A stretch of DNA of 64,000 nt from Gavia stellata (Eukaryota > Chordata > Aves > Gaviiformes > Gaviidae): positions 3,038,001-3,102,000 of the forward strand of contig NC_082637.1 of assembly GCF_030936135.1 (NCBI RefSeq). Direction: 5' to 3'. Shown piece by piece: positions 26,290 to 39,400 of the stretch. A program made the translations under genes and the position numbers. The notes below the pieces were generated by a model. It was not told the origin of the DNA. It searched no databases and saw only the letters and a program-made list of their open reading frames with translations. The first letter of the stretch is position 1. Each line of letters starts with the position of its first letter.

Positions 26290-26321
26290 GGATTAGATGC
26301 ACTCATCAGGATCTCTTTATT
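26290..26321 (-). terminator. SKA1: Candidate SKA1 poly(A) site
   Basis: On the minus strand AATAAA (26321-26316) is the first canonical signal found after the SKA1 stop codon. About 35 bases later it is followed by a T-run and GT-rich element (TTTTTTTTTGTATGTGGGG). This is the usual architecture of a strong cleavage site and would give a 3' UTR of about 1 kb. A second AATAAA lies near 25,990. Confidence 0.5.
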
Positions 26322-27310
26322 GAGAAAGTTCAAAGTTAATTCAGGGTCTTTTGCTCATTAAATTGTCTTCTTAACACTGACAGGGTACAAGAAGAGGTAT
26401 TTTAGATTAGATTTTAGGATAAGAGCAGACACAGGCTCACGGAAGAATAAGACCACAGCTTTTCTTATCAAAACAGTTTTGATTACTTGCAGAGTTGATA
26501 TTTATCACAATAATTCTACTCTGGAACTTACTACATTAATAAGTCATTCAAAAACAACCTTCTACAATAAAAACTGTTATGAATTTGACCAGTATTTTCA
26601 AAGGAAAAGTCCACATTTTCACTTAAAAACCCCCACTGCTCTACTGTTTCAGTCTAATGGGTTGGTCTGAGGGAAAAATCTGGCTGCATGATGAAGTATG
26701 AAAACCACATGGCTAACAGAACCACCGATCATCAGTCTGGAAATGTTTAAACCACCTCAGATCTCCCTGTTCAAGCTATGCAGGAAACTCCAAAACATAA
26801 AATTAGGATAAAAAGAAAAAGATCAAAAAAAAAATCTGGAAATTGGTTTGAGGGATCAAAAAAAAAAAAGAATCAAATGCTTCCTTTGAGTAGCTACAGA
26901 GTCTTAAAACACAGTCTCCAACTCATAAACACAAAAGGAACATTATTAACATGCAGAGAATTTAACTTTCAAGTGCTGACCTGAAAATGTGATTAAAACC
27001 GCCTGTGACCACAGGTGCACTAATTGCATATCTGGTTTGCATTTGTAATTTACCAAAAAGACAATAGTTACTCTCAAGTTTGCAAAACAAAACTCAAATA
27101 ATTCAAGGCCATTTGATATTATCACTCCTAATTTAGGATAGATGTCTGAAAAACACTTCTTGGTCCTCACTACTGCCTTTAAGAATATAAGAGAGCTGGA
27201 TAGGAATGCCCAAGCATAGAAAGAACCTCTCGGCAGACAACAAAATCTCTCTGCATCTCAGAATACTTCTGCCCCTCTGTATCTTGGGTAAGCAGAATCC
27301 GGAAAGCTCG

Positions 27311-27459
27311 TTAGCAGATGACGTAGCGGACAAGTCTTGAGCCACGAACTTCTCTCACTCTCTGGCAGTGGCGCAGGATATTGAGGATCCTATGGAAGCG
27401 CTTATCCACTTTCAGTTGAGTGAACTCTTTGATATCAGCCTCCACAATAAAAAATTCAC
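27311..27459 (-). CDS. SKA1: SKA1 last coding exon
   Basis: The acceptor is TTTTCCAG|GTGAAT and the stop TAA is at 27313-27311. It encodes residues about 205-253, finishing the winged-helix domain with FIVEADIKEF, LNILRHCQ and the basic tail SRLVRYVIC. The final residue is Cys where human has Thr. Confidence 0.95.
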
Positions 27460-30400
27460 CTGGAAAACAAATAATGACTTTGCTATAGAAATGACTGTGT
27501 TGTAGGATACACTTAACATTTCACAAGTAACAATACAACCTCTTCTTAACAATTCCACACACTGATGAAAAAATACAATCGGCAGCAGGATGAGCTCACA
27601 CTATGTCAGGAACTTTGTTCTACTTTCTAAATTTGTCACCAGAAAAAAGAATTACCAACCTTCACATTGAGTTCAACTACCCTGCATCATCCACAGGCCC
27701 CATTCAGCGAGCTCCAGCTGTATCTACTAACATCTCTCAAACCAGCCATGCTCCTCTATCAGGGTATAAATTCTGTAGCAGTCTCAAACACCACCCAGGG
27801 CCAGCTATGAGACATTCCACAGACATGCCAGCAGATGTGGCTAGTAGAAAGTCAATTGACAGCACACCTTGAAGAACTGTGATGCCTAACAGTAAACTTG
27901 TCTTTGAGGCCTTGCCCATAGGTGTTCTGTTCTTAGTGACATCCAAAGCACTGACCTAAGCAAAGCCAAAGAGATGCTTCAGGTCTGCTTAAAGATCATA
28001 GCACAGCTTTACAGAGAAAGGCATCATGCTTCAGCATTTCAATCATGGAACGCAGTTGAGTAGCACTGTAATTTGAATCCCAAGTAATTGCTTCGCAATG
28101 TCTGAAATAAGCAGTGGCCCGATCATGTTCTCTCAGCAGGCACTCAAGTTCTGGAATTGGACCTTCGCAAATAAAAGGAAGGAGCCCCGCATACATCAGG
28201 AACTATGCAGCCCACCATTCCCTTGGCTGCCATCAGATTTGGAAAAGAATAATCCTTTGTTAATTAAGAAAATGCAAGAAAAACACTAACCACTTGGAAC
28301 AGCACCCTCCCTGTGTCTCCAAGAAAATAGCATAGGGAAGTCCTGCATCACAGCTGGCAGCTCATCCCTTCTTGTAGTTGATTAACTACTTCTACAAGGA
28401 AATTCTCATTATCAAGTGCTTGTAAGAAACCAAAGCCTTGTCTGGAGTTAAAGCATTTAAAATGCATGCAGCAGAATGCCAAGAGAAAGTCCCCACAAAC
28501 AGGTAGACACGAGGAAGGAGGGAGCTATTCTAAGCACTCCATAGCTATATTCACGACCTGGGGTTTCATATTTAGTCTTTATACACTGCTCAGATAGGAG
28601 ATAATTATAGGTCTAGTAAAATGACTGTACATTTAATATTTCCTGTAACATGGCATAAGGTTTTAACCACGCATCTTCACAAAACTGTAAGAATGAAAAG
28701 CAATCTGAAACCAGGAACACGCTAATTAAGGTATAATGAAAAAATGTCCAATTATCTCTAAGGAGAGTAAGTAGAAGGAAATAACATATTCTTCTGTAGT
28801 ATCATGCTTCCGAGTCTTATGAGAAAGATGTCACAAGGCTAGGGATGTTCTAGCTGGGAAAAAGAAGATAGCATCCTCCCTCCTCCTTTTACCCTTAAAG
28901 TAAGGCAGAGGCAGCAACATCTTAGATAAGATGGAGCATCTCTTCTTTCTATTAAGTTATTGGGGAGTCCTTCCAGTTTAACCAAGGAGAAAGTACCTGA
29001 TGCTAGCTGCAAAGCTGAAGATGCCAGGGAAGCTTTTATATATTTATTAAACAAGTACAATGTAGGTTTACACAGGCAAATCTATGTTTTTATGTAAAAA
29101 TTTCATCTTATGAGTGATCTAACAGGACACGCGCTCTACTTGAAAGGAGCATCCAAGGTTGTGACAGCCATCAGACTTGAGGTCCCAGAGTGCTGTTTAT
29201 AAGCGCCGGGTTCCCCAAAACATTGCTCAGAGCTGAAGAATAACAGGCCATGTTTTCCCACAGACTGGGCCATTTCGAGAGTTGGTGACACAGATGTCTA
29301 ATAGGAAGTAGAATCTTCCAGAGACAATAGCTATCAAAAGCTGGAGGTCTTCCCCCAGATGGGAACTATACTGAATCTCAGAGCTTGCAACAGTGCCGAA
29401 TTCGCATACAGATGAGAAGTGGAAAGTTTCTTTAACAATAGGAGAAGAGAAAACCTGCATAAGTGCTTAAAATGTAACTACAGTTGGATAGAGACCATTT
29501 GCAACTTCCAGTAACAGGGCAATACACCTAAGTGGCATTAGGAACCCAGGGATAATCTGCATACTGGTTTCACAGTCTGTTACATCTGGAGGAGCATCAG
29601 AATGTCCTGAATCTGTGCAGAATATGATTTCTTCTTATATTTGCCCAGAATTCAGGGCAGCAATATTCAGCATAGCAGTATCTTGTTTATGAAGAAACCA
29701 GAGCTGACTGAAGGATGGTGGTTTGGTTGGAAACAGTAGGTGCATGCACTAAATAACTAAGCTAACTGAATCACCTTACTGGCTGGGAAGTTGCCCTGAT
29801 AAACCAGACAACATCTTTTCTCATCTTGAAATCAGAGGAAGAGGTCAGCTGGCAATCAGCCCAGGCTGAGAAACTGTGGGAATCCTAAGCAGAGAGACAC
29901 TCACAGCAGAAATTTAAGCAAACAAATCAATGAATACACAACCTCATCCCGAAAAATGCAATGGATAAAGACATTTAATCATTTTGTGCTGGCCAGATAA
30001 GAACCGTCTAACAACCTGCCAGACCTTTTCTCAAGAGTTTCTAGATGATTAGTCACAGCAAAAAAAACAAACCAAAAAACACCTACCACATACACACACA
30101 GTCACTCAGATGCTGAAGGTCCTGGTTTCCTAACTGAACTTTCCAACATAAAGAAAACAAAAACTGTCTCTCAGGTACCTGAAGAAATTAAAAGCCTCAA
30201 TTCCTCAGACTTAAAAAAAAAATACTACTTTGTGGTAGACAATTATCTCCGACTAGTTGTAGCTTTCTCAAGTTGCTAGAACGGCTCCTTCATTGCAGCC
30301 GAGGCTGCCGTGGATCACTGTGCAGACCATGCAGCATTCCAAGCCTAGGAAGGCCCTCCTAGTGTTCAGCCTCTCCTCTACAGCCATGGGCTCAAACTCC

Positions 30401-33400
30401 TTACTATCGCCCTGAGGACAGTAACAGTTAAACCAAAAAGATACTGTAAGTTAAAAATGATGAAGCAAGTATTTTAAGAAATCCCAGATTAATATGAGCC
30501 ATTGTTAGGCTGAAGCAGAACTTGTCTACAAAAAACCAAACTATCCAAGCCCAAATCAGAAGCCAGTCATGTGAAGTGTAGTCTAGCTGCATGCCTTTAG
30601 CATGCTTTTATTCAAGTCCTTTACAACACTGAATTTCATATGACACATTTATCTTATAGGTCTCAAAATAAGGTGGCAGGCACGTACACCATTAAGAATT
30701 CCTTCCCTACAGAAAAGCAGCATTTAGAATCTAGAAGTTAGTGATGCCATCACCATGCCATAAATATTGAGAGTCTTGATGAGCAACAAATGCAAAGGAA
30801 GGAAGAAAAAGTTGTCGTTTGTCATAAGGTGACTCCCGAGTACCCAGCAAATGCTTAAGGCAGAATGTTCTTGCATTCTGTTCATGGCAAAAAAAAATTA
30901 AAAAAAATATCAAGAGGCAGGCAGCAAGGCGCTGTCAGAAAAAGAGCTCTCTTTCTGTGAGACAGGAGAGAGTTTGCTCCATGCTTTATGTCTGAACTTG
31001 GAAACACGAGAGCATTCTAAGGACATTGCCAAGCTTGATACATGCAGTACACCCCTCCAGGAATAATTACATGCTTGTTCTCAAAAGGAAAGGAATGTCA
31101 AAAAGGAGATTTTAATATTAGAGATTTACTGTGCCACATATCTTTGGAAGAACTAACCTGTAAGTACAACTTGCTTTTAAATTGAGAGAAAGACATTTTG
31201 GTGCATTTTTGCTCCCTCTACGCTTTAAGAGGAGAAAACTTCTTAAGGTTATCTGACAGCCCTGTCTCTTCCACAAAGCCACTGCAGCATGACTGATTAC
31301 CCAAATTTCCCAACTTCAGAACAAGTTTTTAATAGTTCATGTCCATTCTAGCTTAAAAACTGAAAACACAGTTTATGCAGTTTGATTATCAAACTAGGAG
31401 TTTCCAGAACTTGTAGGGATTCCAAATTAAATCTTTGTACACTCAAAGTTTTTGTGTTTTGGTGGGTTTTGTTTGTTTGTGTTTTTTTCTGTTCTCCATC
31501 TGAGAATAAGCAATAGCAGGTTTTCTAAAATTTTTCAGGACTGATGGTTTTAAGCACTCCCACAGGTTAGGCCATTCCACCAACTACCAGACTGCCTGGA
31601 TAGACTATTTTCTGAGAATAAGATGCTATAAGTTACACTATAACATGAAAAGCACATGCTCTCATTAGTCATTCAATATTTTGTCCGCTATTTTTATATT
31701 TGTGCTGCAATATCCAAATGCTATGACTTTGGTACTAACAAATGTTAAGAAAAAAATACCTTTTGTATCCTTAGTTTCTTCTTCGAGGAACCTGTGGTAG
31801 AGATTTCTGACTGCTGCATTCATAGATTTCAAAGGCTGATGCAAGATCTTGTACTTGCCCACCACAGCCTTGTTCATATCTTCAACAACTGCATTAATCT
31901 GATCATATGTTAAACGACCTTTCATATACCTACAAATAAAAATAAAAATCAGTAACCAGAAAGTCACAAAGTTCCGTGTTTATTTTTCTCTTTCATCAGC
32001 CGTAATTGAACATGCTATTTCTAGTTAGAGGCAGTTTCTTCTACTTTGTGTTAATGAATAAACATAGTAGTTAATTTTGTTCATTTCCTTGATAGTTTAA
32101 TAATGTTGAAAACCCAGAAAGATGAAACATTAGGAAGCTAAATTGAGAAGTAAAAAATACCCGGTGCTTAAGCTGTAAGGAGCTTCTAAAAATGAAATAA
32201 AGGTTGCTTTTACAGCGTACCACTTAAACTACAAACGCAGAAAAATCGAGCAACTTCGCAGAAAACATAGCACAAGCCAAAACTGAAATTAAATGTTTCT
32301 GCCTATGAGTGCAGTTTGGTTCATATTATAATCATAAATAACCTGTGTTTGATCTTACAGCCATGCCTTTGGGTTTTTTTGAAGAAATACCAGTTTTATG
32401 TTGTTTTCTATATTTTATTGTGCAGCCTACTGAGCTATACAGACACAGTTCTGCACTACCAACATCCGCTTCTGAACTTGCAGAGCATTTCATAAAACTA
32501 GTACTAAAATAATAAGATCTGTTGATAACAGCCTAGAGGTACAGGAAGCACAGAAGATAAAAACAAAGCGATGTGGAAATATTAGAACACTGGAATATTT
32601 GCAAGTAAGGCTGTTCAGTATTTATAGATGTAAAGGCATGCATTCAAGGAAAAGGAAACATGCTACAAACTGAGAAGCCATTATATAAAAATGAAATCTG
32701 AAATGACAAATGAAAACCTTATATGACAAGCAGTAAGCTAAATACAAAACAAACCCCCAGAAAACACTGCAGTAAAAGCCAGGGCAACCTTGCCACTTGA
32801 ATTATCCTGTGATCACCATTCAGTCGCTACAACAAACAAAACCTGGCTGTTGGCATTTGGTTCAGTATCAGTTTGCAGATGTGTGGAATTGAGAAAAATG
32901 TTACAATTCATTTAAAGAATGAATGGGGTTCTTTAGGGCAGGACATGAGGTGGCAAAAAGCTGTAGGTCAGGTAAGACCAAAGAGATCAATGAGGGAACA
33001 ATTTCCTGTTCATTTTAATCTGAATGGAAAAACCTCAATCTTTGAAAAACATACAAAGAATTTAAAGCATGAGTAGCTAATCAATTACAAATTCAGTATT
33101 CCAAACCAGAATGTGGACAGGCATTCTACAATTGCCAACTAAAAAAAAGTGCTTGCTATAGATTTTTAATAATAGTCAGTCGCTGTCAGGGAGACAGGTC
33201 TGCACGAGGTGTGTAAAAACTCCTGAATTCAAAGCAATTGCTCTAATCGCAGACTGAATTGTCACTAAGTTATCTGTAGCCAGTTTTCAACTTTATTGAT
33301 ATTTTTGATCAATCCAGATTCCAAGTTGGAAGTGCAGCCATTTTTATAAAAACGCTCTACTTGGCACACATAACGTCTTTTCAAATAAAAGCAGTGCTAC

Positions 33401-36400
33401 CACCCCTGAAATGCAGTCACACTCAGCATAAACAAGTAACACAGCCTATAACTACAGAAGGGCTTTGCCTGTATACATTAACTGCTACTTATTGCTCTGT
33501 CTGCATCTCCTAGCCTATTTATAGTCATGTGGGAATATGCAGAGCTATGTGAGCATAAGAAATCCTCAGTGAGCGTGGAGACACCTGTGTCACAGACACG
33601 TAAATGTAGGTGCCTTAATCTGAAACTAAATTCTGTCAAAAGCAACTGGAATTTTTCTTCTGTGCATAACTGTTCATAAGAACTCCAGCTGCTCCACAGT
33701 CTTCTTGTGTTTCTATCCAGCCATGGCTAGCAAACCCATAAATGCTGACATTTATTTCAGTCCATACATACACTAATATAAAAATACAAAGCTGAGAAGT
33801 TCCAAATTAATCCATTTACTTTAGATTTAAAATAACTTTAAAATCTGCTTCACTATGCCAAAAGCAAAAACATTCAGACCTCTTTTTTTAAAAAAAAAAA
33901 GTGACCCAATTTCTTTTTTTAATCCACAGAAGCCCTTTTCAAAACATTTTTTTCCATAGGTATGAAAACCAAAGCACAGTGCTATGTTCTTCAAAGAAAA
34001 TAACATCAATATATCACATATATACCACTGGAAAAGAGATAAATCTCCTACTGGCCAACACTGCTCCCTCAAAAATGCTTAGGCTAAAAAGAACCATATA
34101 TTCCCCCAAGTTACCATCTTCTGAGACTTTAGAGAGTTATAATGAATGTGAAGATTCTAAAAATATCTTAAGCAGTAAGAATTTTAGAGACAGAATAAAG
34201 CAAGCATTTTCCTTTGCCTTGAATTCAAAGTTAACCGAGACATCTACTGTGCCATTTCCTTTTTCTTCCTCCAAAAAGTGTCTGTCTGCAACAGATTTGA
34301 AGGCTAAGATAATTTGCAAGTTTCTTGCTGTGCGAGAGTATTCTATTTGATCAAGGTGCTCCATATCTGCACCTTAACACAGCATGTACCTTTGTTAAAT
34401 ACCTGAAAATATGAAGTTACTGAAGACTGTATATCCCTTTTAGTGCCCTAATGATGTTAGGAATAGATTTTCCTTTGCTTTCAGCACAAAGGGGGTGAAA
34501 AACACCTAGATTTTTCAGTTACAATCTACCACAGCTGCCGTAGGAAGGGAGAAGAATGAGACTCTTGGCAGATGCAAAACCCATGATACCCAGCTGGTAT
34601 GGGATTTAGACACATATGTGATACAGAAGCACAGTTGAGCTTTATTAAGTCCCTCAGACAGGCTTAGCATAGGCACCATCCTGTGCAAGCACAGCCACGC
34701 AGCTCCAGGACCAGAGCTGCACAAAAATGGAATAGCATCCATCGTTACTATTGCCAGCAGGTATAAAGGGATCCTACATCAGGACCAGCACTGACCTGGA
34801 GAACTGGGATACGAACCTAATTCTCATTCTTCTAGGAGAATACGTTAGGTGTGAGACAATTCAGGTCACAAACATTTGCTGCTTAGATTTGATTAAACAG
34901 TATGTGAAATGGCAAGCTTAGCTGACTCCCCTAGTCTCATATTACAACACTGCCAGGCAACAGAAAAAACTGGTAGATTAATAGATCTATTTAAATTCAT
35001 GTAAATCTCCCTCCACAGAACAAACATGCTTTTCCCATCTGAATAAAAATACTTCTGTAGCTCCACAAAGACAGTCTAAGATGCAACGTTTCTATAAACC
35101 AGCAATGAATAAGAGTATCCATCTGGCCTCTGTCCCCATCCTCTCCACCCACGAACAGCAGTGGAAAACCTTCCACTTTCAAGGATAACGAAACACTTCA
35201 AGAGGTTACATGGAAGATCATAGCTTTAATTGGAAGTTAAAACAACATTTGGTTAGAATGGTCTATACCTACTTCTCTTGCCTTAGCAGAGAAAGACCAA
35301 AAATTCCCAAAAATTTATCAGGAGAGAAGTAGCCAAGGGAATAAATCCACCAAATACTAGGATGATCTGCAGAATAAAAGTATCAGGTGCATGCACTTTT
35401 AAAAAGTAACCAAAAGAGTCTTCTAGCATTATATCAACATTCAGGCTCCTTCATTTTTTTTGGACTGAGCAATTTGGTGGAAGAAAATGGACATTGTTCA
35501 CCTGAAAATTATGAAAGCTATAGGAAAAATTATTTGAAAGCCTCAAGTAAAACACAGACTCAAAAAAAAGTCTTACTGAAACAAGTGTTGTCAGGGAACA
35601 CACTGAATCTGGAGCCTAGGTAACAATTCAGCCTTAGGCATCAAGAGAATTTTCTCCTTTTTGCAGAAATATTTGTTCTTGTCCCCAAAATGCCATTTAA
35701 GAAAAGTTATTCCTACATGACAGACTTCAGACAAGGATATCTATTAAACAGATCCTGATGGTAGGGGAAAAAATCCCACAGCTTCCCACAGCTTTCTATT
35801 CCAGAAATTTGGGATATTTCAGTGGGAGGTGTTTTTTGCTTTTAACAAGTTTGATTTCTTTTCCTGTCTCAAAACAGATTGATAAGTCAAGACTTGAAGT
35901 TTTCAGAAATCAATAGTCAGGTCAAATAAAACCAGCATTTATCATTATTTTTGCTTTTAAGTGTAACCATACCTGTCATCTTATGGGATGATGGCTCTTT
36001 TTTTCGAAAACGTCAGTTCTCAAAACAAGAAGAGAACGCATCTATCAGCTAATATTTTTCTGTTCACACAATTAGAGTGACTTTTGAGGTAAGAGGTTTG
36101 GGTTTTAATGGATTAGTTCTGATCTGCCCAATGTATACATAAAAAAAGAACCTAATTAGCTGTAGTCATTTAATTTTCAGGTTTGCTGGTATTGCATATA
36201 AACTATTTGGAGCTATCGTCATGATGTTTCATCCCGTGGAACATTTAAAATGTCAAAACATCTCTGTCAGTCTCAGTTCTGCAAGAGCTCACTCCCAAAC
36301 CTACGTTTGCCACCCAAATTGGCATGACAGGGTCTAAGAAAAGCCATGCTTACTTACGCAGGAACACTTTCAAATTCTTCTGCAGTTATTAAGGGTGCTT

Positions 36401-39400
36401 CTTTAATCAGTCTTGACTCTTTTGTAGGTTTCTTTGCACGTTCGGGTTCTACAACTTTTGTTTGTTCTTCACACTTCACAGTTAGCCCAGCGATGCTGTA
36501 AAATGAATGAGTATTAAGTGTATAAATAGCAGATAAGTAGTAAGGAGAATACCATTGTATTATCAAGTCTGCTTACTCACAGACCTAAGTTCCAACCCAT
36601 CTGTTAGGCTGGATGAACACAGTTTGTGATCTTGCCTGAAAGAAAAATAAAGCTTACTCCATTTCAAACTGCATACTTTAGCTGACTTCATTATAACTCT
36701 TCATTTCTCTGCTAGAGAGGCTGCTAGCAGGTGAATTGGAAGCAGTCCAAATGCAGCACAGCGCAGTTAGGAATTCAATGTACCATTACATTTCACAGAA
36801 CATGAGGCCTCGCTTCTTATCAGATGAACCACAGCACAGAGCTGCAGCCTAACAGGCAGATTTGAAATACTTCACAGCTCTTTGAAACAAGTTCAAATCT
36901 TGGGAAGCCTGACTCATCCATTAATCTTTTGAAGCAAAGAAATTCAACACCATCCAGCAGGCTGGGATATTATTTTTTTTTAGGCAAGATCCCAAAAAGC
37001 TGTGGAATTTCCTGCTTCGAGTAATTATTACAGCATTATTTTTATAAATTCACCCTTCCTCCAAACCCTCAGCTTAGAGCCTCAAACCCTGAGTTATTTG
37101 CCAGCCACCCACCTAGCTGCTCTCCTACTCATCAGCCAAAGGACAGCAAAGAGGATGCATTTGGCCAAATTCACTGTCATCTGAATATGAGGACATTACT
37201 GGGCTGAGATGTACAACAGAAATAACTAAAGCAGTACTGAGCTGACCTGTCACAAAGAACTGATCCTCTACTTAGCTCTAACCTTCCCACAAGAAGAGAT
37301 CTTTGTTTGACATGGGGCCCTACAGTCAGCAAACAGCACAGCAGTGCCTCCCTCTGTTGACCAGAGGGCTGGGATTTGATGTGTCACTTGGTGTGACACC
37401 CTGAAACCCACTGTCCCATTTCCCAGGGAAGAGGGCTGCAGTGTGGAGGGCAGTGAGTGCCACGTGCTGGACTCCCAAACTGTCTGGTCCATGACACAGG
37501 GACAGGGGAAGCTCTGCTCCATGCCACAATACAGAGCCCTTCTGAAATCCAGGACACCACCAGTTAAACTAATTCAGATGTAAACACCTGAGAAACAAAG
37601 TGAGGCTCTGCACAAAACTAATCCTGGCACGCTGGAGCTAGCACTAATCGCAGGGAATGTCAGCAAAGAAGGAAAGGGAAGGGTGGAGATTTTTGGTGGT
37701 GTCAGCGGTGGGTTTGGAATAGAAGGATAAACACAAGGACTGAGGGAGATGAATTCGCATCTTAAAACTTCACTCCTGTACACTCCAATCTCCTGCCATC
37801 CTCCTCACTGCAACAAACCTCTTACTTTTCTAGATGATTCCCCACCCCCAGGTACTTCTGCTTCGGGCTCCTACCCACTACCTTGCCTGTACTTTGCTGC
37901 AGTGAGGTGGTTCGCATACAGCTCACTGCTGACCTGGACCATGAAAAGAAAGAACTGAAGCTTGTATTCAAAATCTGGGTTTTGGTGTAGTGAGAAACTG
38001 CTCTCTCAATAAACATCTGGAATACAAAGGACTTAAGATACATTGAACCTGCTTTTTATTTCAGTGAGATTCCGACGGTAAATAAGAACATGAAAACCAA
38101 GAACACAGGAGAGAAACAATAGCTAAAGCCATGAATTGTTCAATTCGTTCGTGTGGGCGTTTTCATTCTTTCTGAGATTTGAAGGCCTGTCTCACGAGTG
38201 TTCAAGTGCTCGTTCTGCTTTCTGCATTACTTATCTCATGATATTCGCTCAACAGACAATTAGTACTCAGCTCCCCAAGCATTTTGGGACACAGAGGAAC
38301 AGAAATGGAGAGGGTCAACAGATGGAGCTTTGGGGAAGAGGACTGAAGACCCATTTACACAAATATAGATAGGTTCTGACCAATTACAGTCTGTCGGACA
38401 GTGACAGAACGGCAGTTTTAAGCTGGCAGAGCACAATCTGTAGAAAATTATTAGAAAAGCTTACTTAGTTTTACACGTGTGGTTCTGTCTGGAAAGCGAA
38501 GGACAAGCTAAACTTGTATCACAATTAACTTCTTGAGCAAAAGCAGAACAAGATTGGAAGTGAAACCAACATCCCAAAGAATCTTTTTGATATCAGAGAT
38601 GATACAATCACTAAACAAGCCTCACTTGCATGCAAACAATTCCCAGGAGCTAAGGTAAACTTAAGGTAAAGTTTTTTACTAAATTAAGTAAGTTATGAAA
38701 AGAAGGCAGAATGCCAGTGACAATTTCTGAAGAGCTTCCACTCTTTCACACACAAAAAACCAAATTCTGCAACCTCTAAATCGAAAAGGAAATTGAAAAG
38801 GAACAGACATCTCTAGACACATTTTAGGAGGCTGTTTCCTAAACTGAAGGTTCATGTCTGAAGCGTAGCATTCAGAAAAAAGCTTTTGTACAAGGCATCT
38901 CTTTACCAGATAAGACTAGCCCAAGTTTCAATACAAGCAGTACCTCCACAGATGAGAATACTGCTACACACTATCTAAAATTACAGTTCATTTTTCTCTT
39001 CTGTAACCCTGTTTCCGCATCCTTAACCTTTTATTTTGCTGTAGTACTCCTGTAATGTTTTTAGCCTGAGGCTTGTCTGGCATTAGGAGCAAGACCAGGT
39101 AAAGCTGATAGATTCAGGGCACATATTGGAAGCACTGAATTCAAATAGAGTGATGCATTGCCTTCTGACAAGCTACAAGGGTGAGAAACAAGTTTGGGAT
39201 CTCCAGATGTTCGAATCTGGAAGAGACCCCCATCTGCCATACACTAACACCACTCAAAAATAAAAAGCAATTCCAACAGCCCAGAGAAAAAGCTGACAGC
39301 TCCAAGAAACCCAGTCAGAGTTATAATGTCTTAGAAGCCTTTTGAATGATAGCTATTGTTTCACATACTCGTGCCTCATTCTCTCACTTGAGCTATTTTA

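Noticed and set aside
33901-34350. 149-codon open frame in a SKA1 intron
   Set aside because: AT-rich low-complexity sequence, no family features, and inside an intron on the opposite strand.
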